Source: Sphingobium chlorophenolicum (GTDB taxonomy: Bacteria > Pseudomonadota > Alphaproteobacteria > Sphingomonadales > Sphingomonadaceae). Taken from it: DNA of 64,000 nucleotides. The notes below the pieces were generated by a model, which was given only the letters and a program-made list of their open reading frames with translations, was not told where the DNA came from and ran no database searches. Of this stretch, positions 54,001 through 62,823 are shown in pieces; within the stretch, counting starts at the first letter, position 1, and every line of letters begins with the position of its first letter. A program made the translations under genes and the position numbers. Location: contig NZ_JFHR01000007.1 in the NCBI RefSeq assembly GCF_000722875.1, positions 62,001 through 126,000 on the forward strand, read 5' to 3'.

Positions 54001-54329
54001 AAAACGACTCAGCGATCTCGGCGCTCGGCGCGCTCGCGCAGGGCACACGCCTCGACGCATTCCGCCTGCTTGTTCGGCATGAGCCCGATGGCTTGGCTGC
54101 CGGCGAAGTCGCCAAGGCGCTCGACGTGCCGCAGAACACCATGTCGGTGCATCTCGCGACCCTCGCTCGTGCCGGGCTGATCAAGTCGGAGCGGCGCAGC
54201 CGCGTCATCAACTACCGCGCCGATCTCGACCAGTTGAAGGCGCTGACCCTGTTTCTCGTGAAGGATTGCTGCGGCGGCAGGGCGGAGCTCTGCGAGCCTC
54301 TCATCGCCGAGCTCAACCCCTGCTGCTGA
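53997..54329 (+). CDS. arsR: ArsR/SmtB-family arsenic-responsive repressor
   Basis: 110 aa winged-helix repressor; recognition region reads VPQNTMSVHLATLARAGLI. Cysteines C91-C92 and C99 (DCCGGRAELC) plus C109-C110 at the end can form the As(III) site. It represses the ars operon until arsenite binds. Confidence 0.9.
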   Translation: MENDSAISALGALAQGTRLDAFRLLVRHEPDGLAAGEVAKALDVPQNTMSVHLATLARAGLIKSERRSRVINYRADLDQLKALTLFLVKDCCGGRAELCEPLIAELNPCC

Positions 54330-54340
54330 AGGATAATCCG

Positions 54341-54868
54341 ATGTCCGACCGCGTGTTCAACGTCCTGTTTCTTTGTACTGGTAATTCGGCTCGCTCCATC
54401 CTGGCGGAGAGTGCTCTCAACAAGCTCGGGAACGGCCGCTTTCGCGCCTTTTCAGCAGGGAGCTTTCCCAAGGGAGCCATCAACCCGGATGCGATCAGGC
54501 TCCTCGAGCGGATCGAGTATCCGACCGCCGGTTTGCGATCGAAGAGCTGGGATGAGTTTTCTGGCCCTGATGCGCCCCTCATGGATTTCGTCTTCACCGT
54601 CTGCGACGACGCTGCCGGAGAAGTTTGCCCGGTCTGGCCCGGCCACCCGATGACAGCGCATTGGGGCATCGAGGATCCGAGCCAGGTCCAAGGAAGCGAC
54701 ATCGAGCGCGAGCGCGCCTTCGTCACCGCCTTGCGCTATCTCGAGAACCGCATCCGCCTGTTCATCTCGCTACCGATCGACAAGCTGGAAGCCACCACCC
54801 TGACGGCCAAGTTGCGGGAGATCGGCCACGCCGAGGGTTCGACTGCCCGGCGCGGAGACGCCGCATGA
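54341..54868 (+). CDS. arsC: Arsenate reductase, low-molecular-weight-phosphatase type
   Basis: 175 aa. P-loop CTGNSARS with nucleophile C12 and R18; general-acid region near VCDDAAGEVCPVWPG. It reduces As(V) to As(III) using thiol reductant. Preceded by GAAGGAT; its stop overlaps the next gene (ATGA). Confidence 0.9.
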   Translation: MSDRVFNVLFLCTGNSARSILAESALNKLGNGRFRAFSAGSFPKGAINPDAIRLLERIEYPTAGLRSKSWDEFSGPDAPLMDFVFTVCDDAAGEVCPVWPGHPMTAHWGIEDPSQVQGSDIERERAFVTALRYLENRIRLFISLPIDKLEATTLTAKLREIGHAEGSTARRGDAA

Positions 54869-55299
54869 CGCCCGTCGACATCATCATCTACCACAACCCC
54901 GAGTGCGGCACGTCGCGCAACACGCTGGCGATGATCCAGAACGCCGGCATCGAGCCGCACGTCATCGAGTATCTGAAGACGCCGCCGAACCGCTCCCGGC
55001 TCGTTTCGCTGATCGCGCGGATGGGCATCACGCCGCGCGAGCTTCTGCGCGAGAAGGGCACGCCCTATGCCGAGCTTGGTCTCGGCGACCCGATGCTGAG
55101 CGATGACCAGCTCATCGACGCGATGATCGAGCATCCGATCCTCATCAACCGCCCGATCGTCGTCTCTCCGCTCGGCGTGAAGCTGTGCCGCCCCTCCGAA
55201 GAGGTGCTCGAGCTTCTACCGACCGGGCAGCGTGGCGCCTTCACCAAGGAAGACGGCGAGAAGGTCATCGACGACGCTGGCAATAGGACCGGCGCATGA
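54865..55299 (+). CDS. arsC: Arsenate reductase, glutaredoxin-dependent ArsC type
   Basis: 144 aa. Catalytic C14 in NPECGTSRNTL, and the IVVSPLGVKLCRP segment of ArsC/Spx. A second, unrelated reductase fold beside the phosphatase-type one gives two routes for As(V) reduction. It overlaps arsC (54341) and ACR3 by four bases each. Confidence 0.92.
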   Translation: MTPVDIIIYHNPECGTSRNTLAMIQNAGIEPHVIEYLKTPPNRSRLVSLIARMGITPRELLREKGTPYAELGLGDPMLSDDQLIDAMIEHPILINRPIVVSPLGVKLCRPSEEVLELLPTGQRGAFTKEDGEKVIDDAGNRTGA

Positions 55300-56357
55300 C
55301 AACGACAGCGCCGGCCAAGCCGGCGATCAGCACGTTCGAGCGCTATCTCAGCGTCTGGGTGGCGCTGTGCATCGTGGTCGGGATCGCCCTCGGCTATGTT
55401 CTCCCGGGCCTGTTCGGGGCGATTGCCTCGGCCGAGGTCGCGCGGGTCAACCTCGTGGTCGCCGTGCTCATCTGGCTGATGATCATTCCGATGCTGCTCA
55501 AGATCGACCTGCGGGCGCTTGGCTCGGTCCGTCAGCACTGGAAGGGCGTCGGCGTCACCCTGTTCATCAACTGGGCGGTGAAGCCCTTCTCGATGGCGTT
55601 GCTCGGTACGCTGTTCCTGGGCTGGCTGTTCCGACCCTTGCTGCCGGCGGCCGATGTCAGTTCCTACATAGCCGGCCTGATCCTGCTCGCGGCCGCGCCC
55701 TGCACGGCGATGGTGTTCGTCTGGTCCAACCTCTGCGAGGGTGAGCCGACCTACACCCTGAGCCAGGTCGCGCTCAACGACGTGATCATGGTGTTCGCCT
55801 TCGCCCCATTGGTTGGCCTGCTGCTCGGGGTCGCCTCGATCACGGTCCCGTGGGACACGCTGCTGATATCGGTCATGCTCTACATCGTCGTGCCGGTGAT
55901 CGTCGCGCAGATCGTCCGCGGCGCGGTGATCGGCTCGGGCGGACAGGCCGCACTCGATCGGTTATTGGCCCGTCTCGGACCGATCTCGCTGCTGGCGCTG
56001 CTCACCACGCTGGTTCTGCTATTTGGGTTTCAGGGTGAGGCGATCATCGCCCATCCGCTCGTCATTGCGTTGATCGCAGTGCCGATCCTGATCCAGGTCT
56101 ATTTCAACGCTGGGCTCGCTTATTGGCTTAGCCGTCGGTTCGGGGTGGCCTGGTGCGTGGCGGCCCCGGCCGCGCTGATCGGCGCCTCCAACTTCTTCGA
56201 GTTGGCGGTTGCTGCAGCGATCAGCCTGTTCGGGCTCAACTCGGGTGCGGCGCTGGCCACCGTCGTCGGCGTGCTGGTCGAGGTGCCGGTCATGCTGTCG
56301 GTCGTTTCGATCGTGAAGCGGACGCGGCCCTGGTACGAAGCAGGCGCGGCGGCATGA
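55296..56357 (+). CDS. acr3: ACR3-type arsenite efflux permease
   Basis: 353 aa, ten hydrophobic segments. Family signature AAPCTAMVFVWSNLCEGE (about residues 130-147) contains the conserved Cys of ACR3, with GASNFFELAVA near residue 300. It exports As(III) across the inner membrane. Confidence 0.93.
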   Translation: MTTTAPAKPAISTFERYLSVWVALCIVVGIALGYVLPGLFGAIASAEVARVNLVVAVLIWLMIIPMLLKIDLRALGSVRQHWKGVGVTLFINWAVKPFSMALLGTLFLGWLFRPLLPAADVSSYIAGLILLAAAPCTAMVFVWSNLCEGEPTYTLSQVALNDVIMVFAFAPLVGLLLGVASITVPWDTLLISVMLYIVVPVIVAQIVRGAVIGSGGQAALDRLLARLGPISLLALLTTLVLLFGFQGEAIIAHPLVIALIAVPILIQVYFNAGLAYWLSRRFGVAWCVAAPAALIGASNFFELAVAAAISLFGLNSGAALATVVGVLVEVPVMLSVVSIVKRTRPWYEAGAAA

Positions 56358-56788
56358 CGCAGGTCTATTTCTCGGAGGCGCGGCACGCCGACGATGTTCT
56401 GCGGCTCGCGCTCGAAGCCGCCCAGCTCCCGACCGACGATCTGGATGGTCCCGACCAGATGTTATTCAGCCTCTCCGACGATGACGGGCTGATCGGGTTC
56501 ATCGGGCTGGAGGGCGACGGCGCCGACCGGCTGCTCCGCTCGCTGGTCGTGCTGCCGACCCGTCGCGGTCAGGGCTATGGGCGCATGCTGGTCGAACGCC
56601 TCGAGCGGGTAGCAGACGGCACGGTCGAGCGGCTGCACCTCCTCACAAATGGTAGCGCCGAGTTCTTCCGAGGGCTTGGTTATGTCGACGCCGATCGCGA
56701 CGCGGCACCCGCCTTCATCGCCGCGACCGCGCAGTTCACGTCGCTGTGCGGTCCTCGTGCGACCTATCTCGTCAAGGATCTTGGATGA
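56354..56788 (+). CDS. arsN: GNAT acetyltransferase of the ars operon (ArsN-like)
   Basis: 144 aa. The acetyl-CoA loop is [14 protein letters not shown] at about residues 72-85, with [13 protein letters not shown] after it. ArsN-type acetyltransferases modify arsenical compounds such as organoarsenic herbicides; the substrate here is inferred from the operon. Confidence 0.82.
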   Translation: MTQVYFSEARHADDVLRLALEAAQLPTDDLDGPDQMLFSLSDDDGLIGFIGLEGDGADRLLRSLVVLPTRRGQGYGRMLVERLERVADGTVERLHLLTNGSAEFFRGLGYVDADRDAAPAFIAATAQFTSLCGPRATYLVKDLG

Positions 56789-57525
56789 CCCGTCTCCGCA
56801 CGCTGACCGACCCCGATCATCTCCCCGCGCTTGATAAGAGTATTGCGATTACCCGGCCGGGTGCGGGCCTCGGCGACGATCAGCCTCCGCCGCGCATCCT
56901 GCTGCTCTACGGGTCGCTGCGCGAGCGGTCCTTCAGCCGGCTCGCCGCTGAAGAAGCGGCGCGGCTGCTGATCCTGTTCGGCGCCGAGGTACGGATATTC
57001 GACCCCAGCGATCTGCCTTTGCCTGATCAGGTGAAGGGCGACGATCATCCCTCCGTGCATGAGCTTCGTGAGCACGCGCTCTGGTCTGAAGGCATGGTCT
57101 GGTGCAGCCCCGAACGGCATGGCCAGCTCACCGGCATCATGAAGGCCCAGATCGACCACCTGCCGCTGGAGTTCGGCGGCATGCGTCCGACCCAGGGCCG
57201 TACGCTGGCCGTCATGCAGGTGTCGGGCGGCTCGCAGTCGTTCAACGCAGTGAACACGCTGCGCCTGCTCGGCCGCTGGATGCGGATGATCACCATCCCC
57301 AACCAATCGAGCGTCGCGATGGCTTTCAAGGAGTTCGATGAAGCCGGGCGCATGCGTCCGTCGAGCTATTACGACCGAATTGTCGACGTGATGGAAGAGC
57401 TGGTCCGGTTCACGATCCTGACACGCCTGCACGCCGGTCAGCTCGTCGATCGATATTCCGAACGGAAGGCCGCACAGGCAAAGCGTGATGCCGCGGCCGA
57501 TCTTGCATCACAGGCCGTCGCGTAG
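56785..57525 (+). CDS. arsH: ArsH, NADPH-dependent FMN reductase / organoarsenical oxidase
   Basis: 246 aa. The FMN-binding loop [10 protein letters not shown] is near residue 53, and [20 protein letters not shown] and [19 protein letters not shown] are ArsH signatures. It oxidises trivalent organoarsenicals. ATG 56785 overlaps the GNAT stop. Last gene of the operon; a large hairpin follows at 57552. Confidence 0.93.
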   Translation: MTRLRTLTDPDHLPALDKSIAITRPGAGLGDDQPPPRILLLYGSLRERSFSRLAAEEAARLLILFGAEVRIFDPSDLPLPDQVKGDDHPSVHELREHALWSEGMVWCSPERHGQLTGIMKAQIDHLPLEFGGMRPTQGRTLAVMQVSGGSQSFNAVNTLRLLGRWMRMITIPNQSSVAMAFKEFDEAGRMRPSSYYDRIVDVMEELVRFTILTRLHAGQLVDRYSERKAAQAKRDAAADLASQAVA

Positions 57526-57551
57526 CAGGTTTCGCTCGAGCGCTGCGGAAA

Positions 57552-57630
57552 GCCTGAGGGGCAACCGCCCCCAGGCACGCTTCGCCGTTTGGGTTTGCTA
57601 CACGCGCCTGGGGGCGGCTGCCCCTCAGGC
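57552..57630. repeat. Large hairpin with 25-bp arms near the insert end
   Basis: Arms at 57552-57576 (starts GCCTGAGGGG, ends CCCCCAGGC) and 57606-57630 match as inverted copies with one mismatch, loop 29 bases. It sits 26 bases downstream of arsH and 22 bases before the right inverted repeat. It may terminate ars transcription or be a subterminal transposon-end structure. Confidence 0.7.
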
Positions 57631-57667
57631 GCGTAGCGTGGACCGCAGCTTGAATGTCCACATAACC

Positions 57668-57961
57668 GAGTTTACGACGCCCGAGGACCCCAAGAAGAAG
57701 CGCAAGGACAAGTGGCTGTTCACGATGAAGGGGCAGCGCTGGTTCTGCATTGCCGGCATCTGGCGCAACAGTCCAGCAGTTGGCGAAGCCTTCACGATGC
57801 TGACGATGAAGCCCGGTCCCGATATTGCCCCTTTTCACGATCGCCAAATCGCGATCCTGGATCGCGCGGATTGGACCGACTGGCTCGATCCGGCCGTCTC
57901 CGCCAAATTGATCCTCAAGCCGCTGCCCGCAGGCAGCCTGCACGTCGAACAGGTCGGCTAG
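57668..57961 (+). pseudogene. 3' half of a split SRAP gene
   Basis: Begins with EF (GAGTTT) then TTPEDPKKKRKDKWLFTMKG, FCIAGIWRNSPAVGEAFTML and FHDRQIAIL (active-site His), ending at TAG. It continues exactly from the 5' half ending GFYEF at 53117. No start codon or ribosome-binding site belongs to it. Confidence 0.85.
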
Positions 57962-58004
57962 CCGCGGCGCCGAATTCCTCGCCGTCGCTGCGCGTCCTCG
58001 AGAC

Positions 58005-58463
58005 CTACAGCGTCAGGCCGACGCAGAGGAGCAGGATCGCCGCAATACCGGCGAGCAGTTTGGCGACGGCGAGGCCCAGAGCACTGGTTCCAACACGTAG
58101 CCGTCCATAGGTCCTGTCCAATCGGGTACGCAGGCCCAGAACGCCATCGGTAGCGAGAGCGCTCCCGACGATGAAAAGCAGGACAGAAAATCCTTTCACG
58201 AACCCATGGGGCGTGAGCCCTGTGATAACGAACGCCGCCACCAGAGAAACCGTCAAAAGCCCGTAAAGCGCGATGCCGAGATCGAGCAGACAGCACAGCC
58301 GTCTAGGCCCGTTCCAGTCGGTCAGCGCGCGCTGCAAGATCATCGGCCGCAAGCATCGAGGGCAACTCTGCAGCGCCGTCCTTGGAGGCCAGTAGGCGAC
58401 CGGATGCCCACAATACGGACATTCCGGCTGGCTATATGGGACGGGGCTCGCCGGGCTCAGCAC
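58005..58463 (-). CDS. Membrane protein with N-terminal zinc-ribbon-like motif, 152 aa
   Basis: Two CxxC pairs near the start (PECPYCGHPV and QSCPRCLRPM) suggest a rubredoxin-type zinc ribbon. They are followed by three hydrophobic helices (about residues 60-145). Unknown function. Its start overlaps the stop of the next gene upstream on the same strand. Confidence 0.65.
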   Translation of the reverse strand: MLSPASPVPYSQPECPYCGHPVAYWPPRTALQSCPRCLRPMILQRALTDWNGPRRLCCLLDLGIALYGLLTVSLVAAFVITGLTPHGFVKGFSVLLFIVGSALATDGVLGLRTRLDRTYGRLRVGTSALGLAVAKLLAGIAAILLLCVGLTL

Positions 58464-58672
58464 GTCGACGGCCCCGTCCTGGGTGCGAGATAATAGACGT
58501 CGATCACCGCGCCGGTAACACTGCCCTCAATCGTCACCGCCTTCCCGACGACATCGTCGGCCTTCACCTCTCCTGCCAGGCGCCACCGCGTCCCATCAGG
58601 CTCGATGAGCACCGGCCCGCGCCCCGCGAGCTCAATCACGCCGGCCAGCCGAGTTGTACGCACCAGAGTCAT
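58457..58672 (-). CDS. Small DUF5818-like protein, 71 aa
   Basis: ATG 58672 preceded by GGAGG seven bases upstream. Beta-rich small protein (VIELAGRGPVLIEPDGTRWRL, VTIEGSVTGAVIDVYYL), reminiscent of an OB-fold, as in DUF5818. It overlaps the 152-aa membrane gene by seven bases. Confidence 0.6.
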   Translation of the reverse strand: MTLVRTTRLAGVIELAGRGPVLIEPDGTRWRLAGEVKADDVVGKAVTIEGSVTGAVIDVYYLAPRTGPSTC

Positions 58673-58709
58673 TTCGCTGCCTCCGCAAGACTGTCGAGCA
58701 CGGCCCGCC

Positions 58710-59462
58710 TCATCGCAGCGGGGGTGGGTCGCCGATCTTGATCCGCGTCTGCAATTCGCCGTCGACGCGCCGATGCAGGTCAATTCCGCTGTAGTGAGTG
58801 GGCGTGAACGTCATAAGCCGGACGACGCTTTCATAGGTGGTCGAGGACCCGAAGAACTTGACCGGTCCATGCCACTTGTCGCCCTCGATCACGCGCATGC
58901 GATAGGTGCCAGGCGGGACAGGGATCGACACGTCAGCCTCCTTGCGCACGTAGACCGAGATGACGTGCTGGTCGGTCCCCGGGTCGAAAAGCTGAACGAC
59001 GGCATTTGCAGGCCCAGCTGTGACCCGCATCTTTGAGGTAGCGCTGCGGGGCTCGACCTCCTTGTTCACGGAGACGCTGCCCGAACGCGGGAACGGAACT
59101 GTGTCCATCATGTCGGGAAACCAGCCGCCTCGCTTCATCTCCCGATACATGGGGAAGAGGATCGAGATAGCGGAAAGCAGAAGCACCCATTTTTGCAGCA
59201 TGTGGCGCTTGAGCCCTACGGCGCGGCTACGTTGATAGTCGAAACCGTGGTTCTTCGTCTCGAACCAGGGACGCGTAAACTCCGCTCGCGACTTCGCATC
59301 GACCCATGACGCACTCCCGAGCGGGACCGCCTTTGCTTGCCGCGCTTTTTCGGCTCGCGCCTGCCGCGCTGCTTTACCAAAGCCCCAAAAGCCTCTTCCA
59401 GGTTCCAAGCCTTGGCGCTGCCGATAGCGTTCCTTCATGTAATCGCGATCATCGATACCCAT
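58710..59462 (-). CDS. Single-span membrane protein, 250 aa, transfer-region accessory
   Basis: A charged cytoplasmic N-terminus (about 90 residues, rich in Lys/Arg) is followed by one membrane helix (KWVLLLSAISILFPMY) and a soluble beta-rich domain (FDPGTDQHVISVYVRKEADV, PPGTYRMRVIEGDKWHGPV). No family recognised. Start MGIDDRDY at 59462 is preferred to an upstream ATG five codons earlier. Confidence 0.55.
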   Translation of the reverse strand: MGIDDRDYMKERYRQRQGLEPGRGFWGFGKAARQARAEKARQAKAVPLGSASWVDAKSRAEFTRPWFETKNHGFDYQRSRAVGLKRHMLQKWVLLLSAISILFPMYREMKRGGWFPDMMDTVPFPRSGSVSVNKEVEPRSATSKMRVTAGPANAVVQLFDPGTDQHVISVYVRKEADVSIPVPPGTYRMRVIEGDKWHGPVKFFGSSTTYESVVRLMTFTPTHYSGIDLHRRVDGELQTRIKIGDPPPLR

Positions 59463-59522
59463 GATTCGGTCCCCCAATTCCCGACGCGGTCGCGTAGTGG
59501 CCGGCCGCGCCAGGTCCCTCCC

Positions 59523-59726
59523 TCAGCTCCAGCCGTCGCGTCGCCCCTCGCCGCTGTCCTTTAGTCCGCGGCCGTCCAGGCTCGATCGGCGGATTTCCAG
59601 CTCCACGCCGTCGCCCTTGTCGCGGGTACGGATGTCCCGCGGGTCCACGTTGTTGCGTTTTGCGAAGTCCTCGGCCGCCTTGGCGCTTCCGAACTTCCCG
59701 ACATCGTCGAAATCCCATCCACTCAT
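59523..59726 (-). CDS. Small acidic/basic protein next to the relaxase gene, 67 aa
   Basis: Starts MSGWDFDDVGKFGSAKAAED; the sequence has alternating charge and no hydrophobic span. It follows the relaxase gene by 43 bases on the same strand and may be part of that unit. Unknown function. Confidence 0.5.
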   Translation of the reverse strand: MSGWDFDDVGKFGSAKAAEDFAKRNNVDPRDIRTRDKGDGVELEIRRSSLDGRGLKDSGEGRRDGWS

Positions 59727-59769
59727 CGTCGTTTCCCTCATCAATTCCGGCGGGCCGGCCGGTCGGTCT

Positions 59770-62700
59770 TCACAGGTCGAGCCCCAGGCTGCGTTCCGGC
59801 AGCGGCGGCAGCACGTCGTCGCGGTCGGGCTTGAGGTCGGGCGGTGATTTGAGATCGTCAGCCTTGGCCGGCGTCGGCCTGCCGCTGGCTGCAGCCGGGG
59901 ACGGAGGCTCGCCCGGCAATGGCGGCAAGTCCGACAAGTCGATCGGACCTGGGTCGAACTTCTCGCGCGGGCCGGCGCTCGAGCCGCGGTCGCGGTCGAT
60001 ATCGAGCCGGCCCACCGTTTCGAGGGCAGAGGTCTTGTTTCCGGGATTGTTGTCGAGCTGACGCTCGAGCTTCTGCTTGTCGTCGACCACCATCGTCATT
60101 GCGTCGCGGACGCGGGTGACGCCGACATTGAACAGGCGCTGGTTGGAGAGATTGCGCTCCTGGCTCGACATGACGGTGATCGCCTTGTCGGTGGTGATGC
60201 CCTGCGCCATGTGCATGTTGAGCGAGTAAGCGAGGTCCAGCCGCGAGAGCATCGGATCGCCCAGGTCAAGCGTCAGCCGGTCCTTACCCGCGGTCTCGAC
60301 CGTGACCCCGCTCGCATCGGTGGTGAGGATCCGCGCGAGAGCGGCGTTGTGCAGCCCCCGCTCCTTGTCGTTGGCCGTCCAGCGGACCCGATCCCCTTCG
60401 CGCAGATGAAGATCTTTCTTCTCGCTGAGCTGCAGACGATCGCGCTTTTCCGTTGGGGACAGGCTCTGCGGGTCGAACCGGATGCGCCGGCGACCGTCGA
60501 GAAGGTCGACCTTGCCGTTGGGGTGGACTTTCTCGACATCGTAGCGGCCGGCTGCCAGGCCGACGTCCCGGCCGCCTCCCCTGCCCACCTCGAGGGTCTG
60601 CCCCGGCCGGTAGGTCGAAGCGTAGCGAAGCTCCTCGCGCGTGGTGTTGACGCGCTCATAAACGGTGAGGTGGATCCCCCCTCCCCGCACGCTGCCCTCG
60701 GCCGCGAGCCCGTCCTGGATGCGCTGATTGATGATCGCGCGCGAAGCGCGGCCGGACGCGAACACCGCCGTGGCGTCCCGATCAGCGGCCGAGAGGCCGA
60801 GCCACATTTCGGCGGCGTGAAGGGCCGGATTCTTGTGTTCGATGACGCTGTCGCCAAGCACCTTCATCGCCTGGCCCGCCTCGCCGACATTGGCGAGCGC
60901 GGCGACGGTGCGCAGCTGATCCGTGCGCTGGCGGATATTCTCGTCCATGCGCGCCATGGTGCCGCCGCCCGCCTGGATGAGCGCGAACGACTTGCCGGCA
61001 TCGATCGAGGCAAGCTGTTGGCGGTCGCCGACGAGAACGAGCTTGTCGACACCGAGCGCGGCCGAGATCTGGTGCAGCTTCAGCATGTCGTCGCTCGACA
61101 CCATGGACGTCTCGTCGACCACGAGCATCTGGCCGGCGAAGGCGGCGCGAGCCTGGTTGTAGGCGTCCCCTTGCCGGTTTTCGATGTGCCGTTCGTTGGC
61201 GAGAATGAAGGACGCGATCGTCTGCGACTGGATTCCAGCGCCTTCTGCGAGGTCGGCCACCATCTTGTTCTGGAAGGCGAGGCCGGTGACGGTGCGCCCT
61301 TCCGCTTCCGCGACACGGGCGACCGACTGCAGCATGGTCGACTTGCCGGCACCGGCGATACCCTGCACCACCACCGTCCGGTCTTCGGAGGAGACGATCA
61401 GCGTCGCGGCGGCAAGCTGGCCGGCATTGAGCTCGCGTGTCGCGAGCGCCTGGAGGCGCTCGGGGGCCTCGCTGGCGGCGACCATCGGGGTGGACTGGCC
61501 CTTCCCGTCATCGACCGCTTTGAGGATGCGCTCCTCGGTCCTGAGCGCCTCCTGCGTCGTCACCATTCGCGGCCGCGTATCACCCACGCGCGCCTCGCCC
61601 GCGATCAGCTGTCCGCGCGCCACAAGCTGGGCGATCCGGAGTTCGACATGGTCGACCGTGACGCCCTTCAAACCGAGGTCGAGGGCGGTCTTGCCGAGCT
61701 GGTTGACGTTGAAGGCAGCCTCGCGCTCGGAGAGGATGCGCACCGCGGACGCCACCGCGAGTTGCGCACGCGCCTCGGCCGGTGACTGCGTCACCCGGGC
61801 GAGCGAACGTTCGACGAGCGGATCGTGGGGCTTGAGGATGCCGCCAAGCTTGTCCCAGGCGCTTGTCAGCGCCTCCGAGACGGCGCGATAGCCGCGCTCG
61901 AGAGCGCTGCCCGCCCCGCGCTGTTCCGATCGTGCGAGTGCCGCCTCCAGGAGCGCCTTTCCGTCGAAGCCGAGAGCTGCCGCCTTCTCGATCCAGTCGC
62001 GCTGAAGGCCTTCGCGATCCTCGACGTTCAGCTTGGGATTGCGCGTGTTGGTGGTGACGCTATCGCGCCCCTTGGGTGAGGTGATGCCGAGTTCGGCCGC
62101 CTTCTCCAGGATCGCTTCCCGCCGCTGGCTGAAGGCGTCGAGCACGGCCTTCGGGACGCCGGCGATCTCGAACGTACCGTGCTTGCCCTTGAGCTCTAGC
62201 TTGTAGCCGAGCTTCTCCATCTCCTCGCGTAGGAAGGCGTGGTAGATCGAGCCGATCACCGTGTTGTTGCTCCAGATCTTGTCCGCATGAAGCGCCTGCC
62301 ATCTGCCGTCGGGCATCTTGGTCAGGTTGGCGATCACCGCGTGGACGTGCGCCTGCGGGTCCAGCGCCCGGCTGGTGTCGTGGTGGAACAGAGCATAGAC
62401 GAGGTTGCCGGTGTGCACCGGAACCTTGCGGCCCTCCACATCCTTGCGGCCTTCGGCGAGGTTCTTCTCGACCCATGCCATGGCCCGGGCCACCGCCTTC
62501 ATGTTGGCGCCGTTCTCGCCGAGGATGCGCTTGTCGCCGGTGATGTAGGCGAGCAGCGAAACCGACTTCGGAGCCGAGAATGTGAGATCAACGCCCGATC
62601 GCCGGTTCTCGACCTGCGCGACCCCTTCGCCGCCCGGCAGGATACCATTCAGAATGCCCTCGAAGGCATCCTTCGCCACCTCGCCGGACAGTCCCAGGTC

Positions 62701-62820
62701 GGAGGCACCCTCGCCGCCCCAGGCGCTGACCTCGGAACTGTCGTCGACAGTGTAATAGTCGTCCTTCGCGAAATAGCCGGCGGCGCCGGAGGCGGATCGG
62801 ACGGAGGCGACGGAGAGCAC
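59770..62820 (-). CDS. traI: MobF conjugative relaxase/helicase (TraA/TraI-like)
   Basis: 1016 aa. Relaxase: tyrosine pair Y22-Y23 (KDDYYTVD), HUH-type metal site H158/H160 in PQAHVHAVIAN plus FHH near 146, and SGVDLTFSAPKSVSLL. Helicase: Walker A GIAGAGKST at 487-495 and Walker B MLVVDETSM, then SLNMHMAQGITTDKAITVMS. It nicks oriT, stays bound to the 5' end and unwinds the transferred strand. The Pro-rich tail (about 950-1016) may contact TraD. oriT was not found. Confidence 0.93.
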   Translation of the reverse strand: MLSVASVRSASGAAGYFAKDDYYTVDDSSEVSAWGGEGASDLGLSGEVAKDAFEGILNGILPGGEGVAQVENRRSGVDLTFSAPKSVSLLAYITGDKRILGENGANMKAVARAMAWVEKNLAEGRKDVEGRKVPVHTGNLVYALFHHDTSRALDPQAHVHAVIANLTKMPDGRWQALHADKIWSNNTVIGSIYHAFLREEMEKLGYKLELKGKHGTFEIAGVPKAVLDAFSQRREAILEKAAELGITSPKGRDSVTTNTRNPKLNVEDREGLQRDWIEKAAALGFDGKALLEAALARSEQRGAGSALERGYRAVSEALTSAWDKLGGILKPHDPLVERSLARVTQSPAEARAQLAVASAVRILSEREAAFNVNQLGKTALDLGLKGVTVDHVELRIAQLVARGQLIAGEARVGDTRPRMVTTQEALRTEERILKAVDDGKGQSTPMVAASEAPERLQALATRELNAGQLAAATLIVSSEDRTVVVQGIAGAGKSTMLQSVARVAEAEGRTVTGLAFQNKMVADLAEGAGIQSQTIASFILANERHIENRQGDAYNQARAAFAGQMLVVDETSMVSSDDMLKLHQISAALGVDKLVLVGDRQQLASIDAGKSFALIQAGGGTMARMDENIRQRTDQLRTVAALANVGEAGQAMKVLGDSVIEHKNPALHAAEMWLGLSAADRDATAVFASGRASRAIINQRIQDGLAAEGSVRGGGIHLTVYERVNTTREELRYASTYRPGQTLEVGRGGGRDVGLAAGRYDVEKVHPNGKVDLLDGRRRIRFDPQSLSPTEKRDRLQLSEKKDLHLREGDRVRWTANDKERGLHNAALARILTTDASGVTVETAGKDRLTLDLGDPMLSRLDLAYSLNMHMAQGITTDKAITVMSSQERNLSNQRLFNVGVTRVRDAMTMVVDDKQKLERQLDNNPGNKTSALETVGRLDIDRDRGSSAGPREKFDPGPIDLSDLPPLPGEPPSPAAASGRPTPAKADDLKSPPDLKPDRDDVLPPLPERSLGLDL

Positions 62821-62823
62821 CGG

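Larger units (their letters stand above)
53116..57665. mobile_element. Inverted-repeat-bounded insert carrying SRAP and ars genes
   Basis: Ends TTATGTGGACATT (53116-53128) and AATGTCCACATAA (57653-57665) are exact 13-bp inverted repeats. The sequence GAGTTTA occurs at both junctions (53112-53118 and 57668-57674); removing the insert and one copy restores a continuous SRAP reading frame (GFYEF then TTPEDP). No transposase lies inside, so it would be non-autonomous. The direct repeats are not perfectly flush with the inverted repeats (extra CC on the right), so exact ends are uncertain. Confidence 0.65.

Noticed and set aside
60211..61785. 524-codon plus-strand open frame
   Set aside because: Antisense shadow of the MobF relaxase/helicase; no domain or ribosome-binding site.
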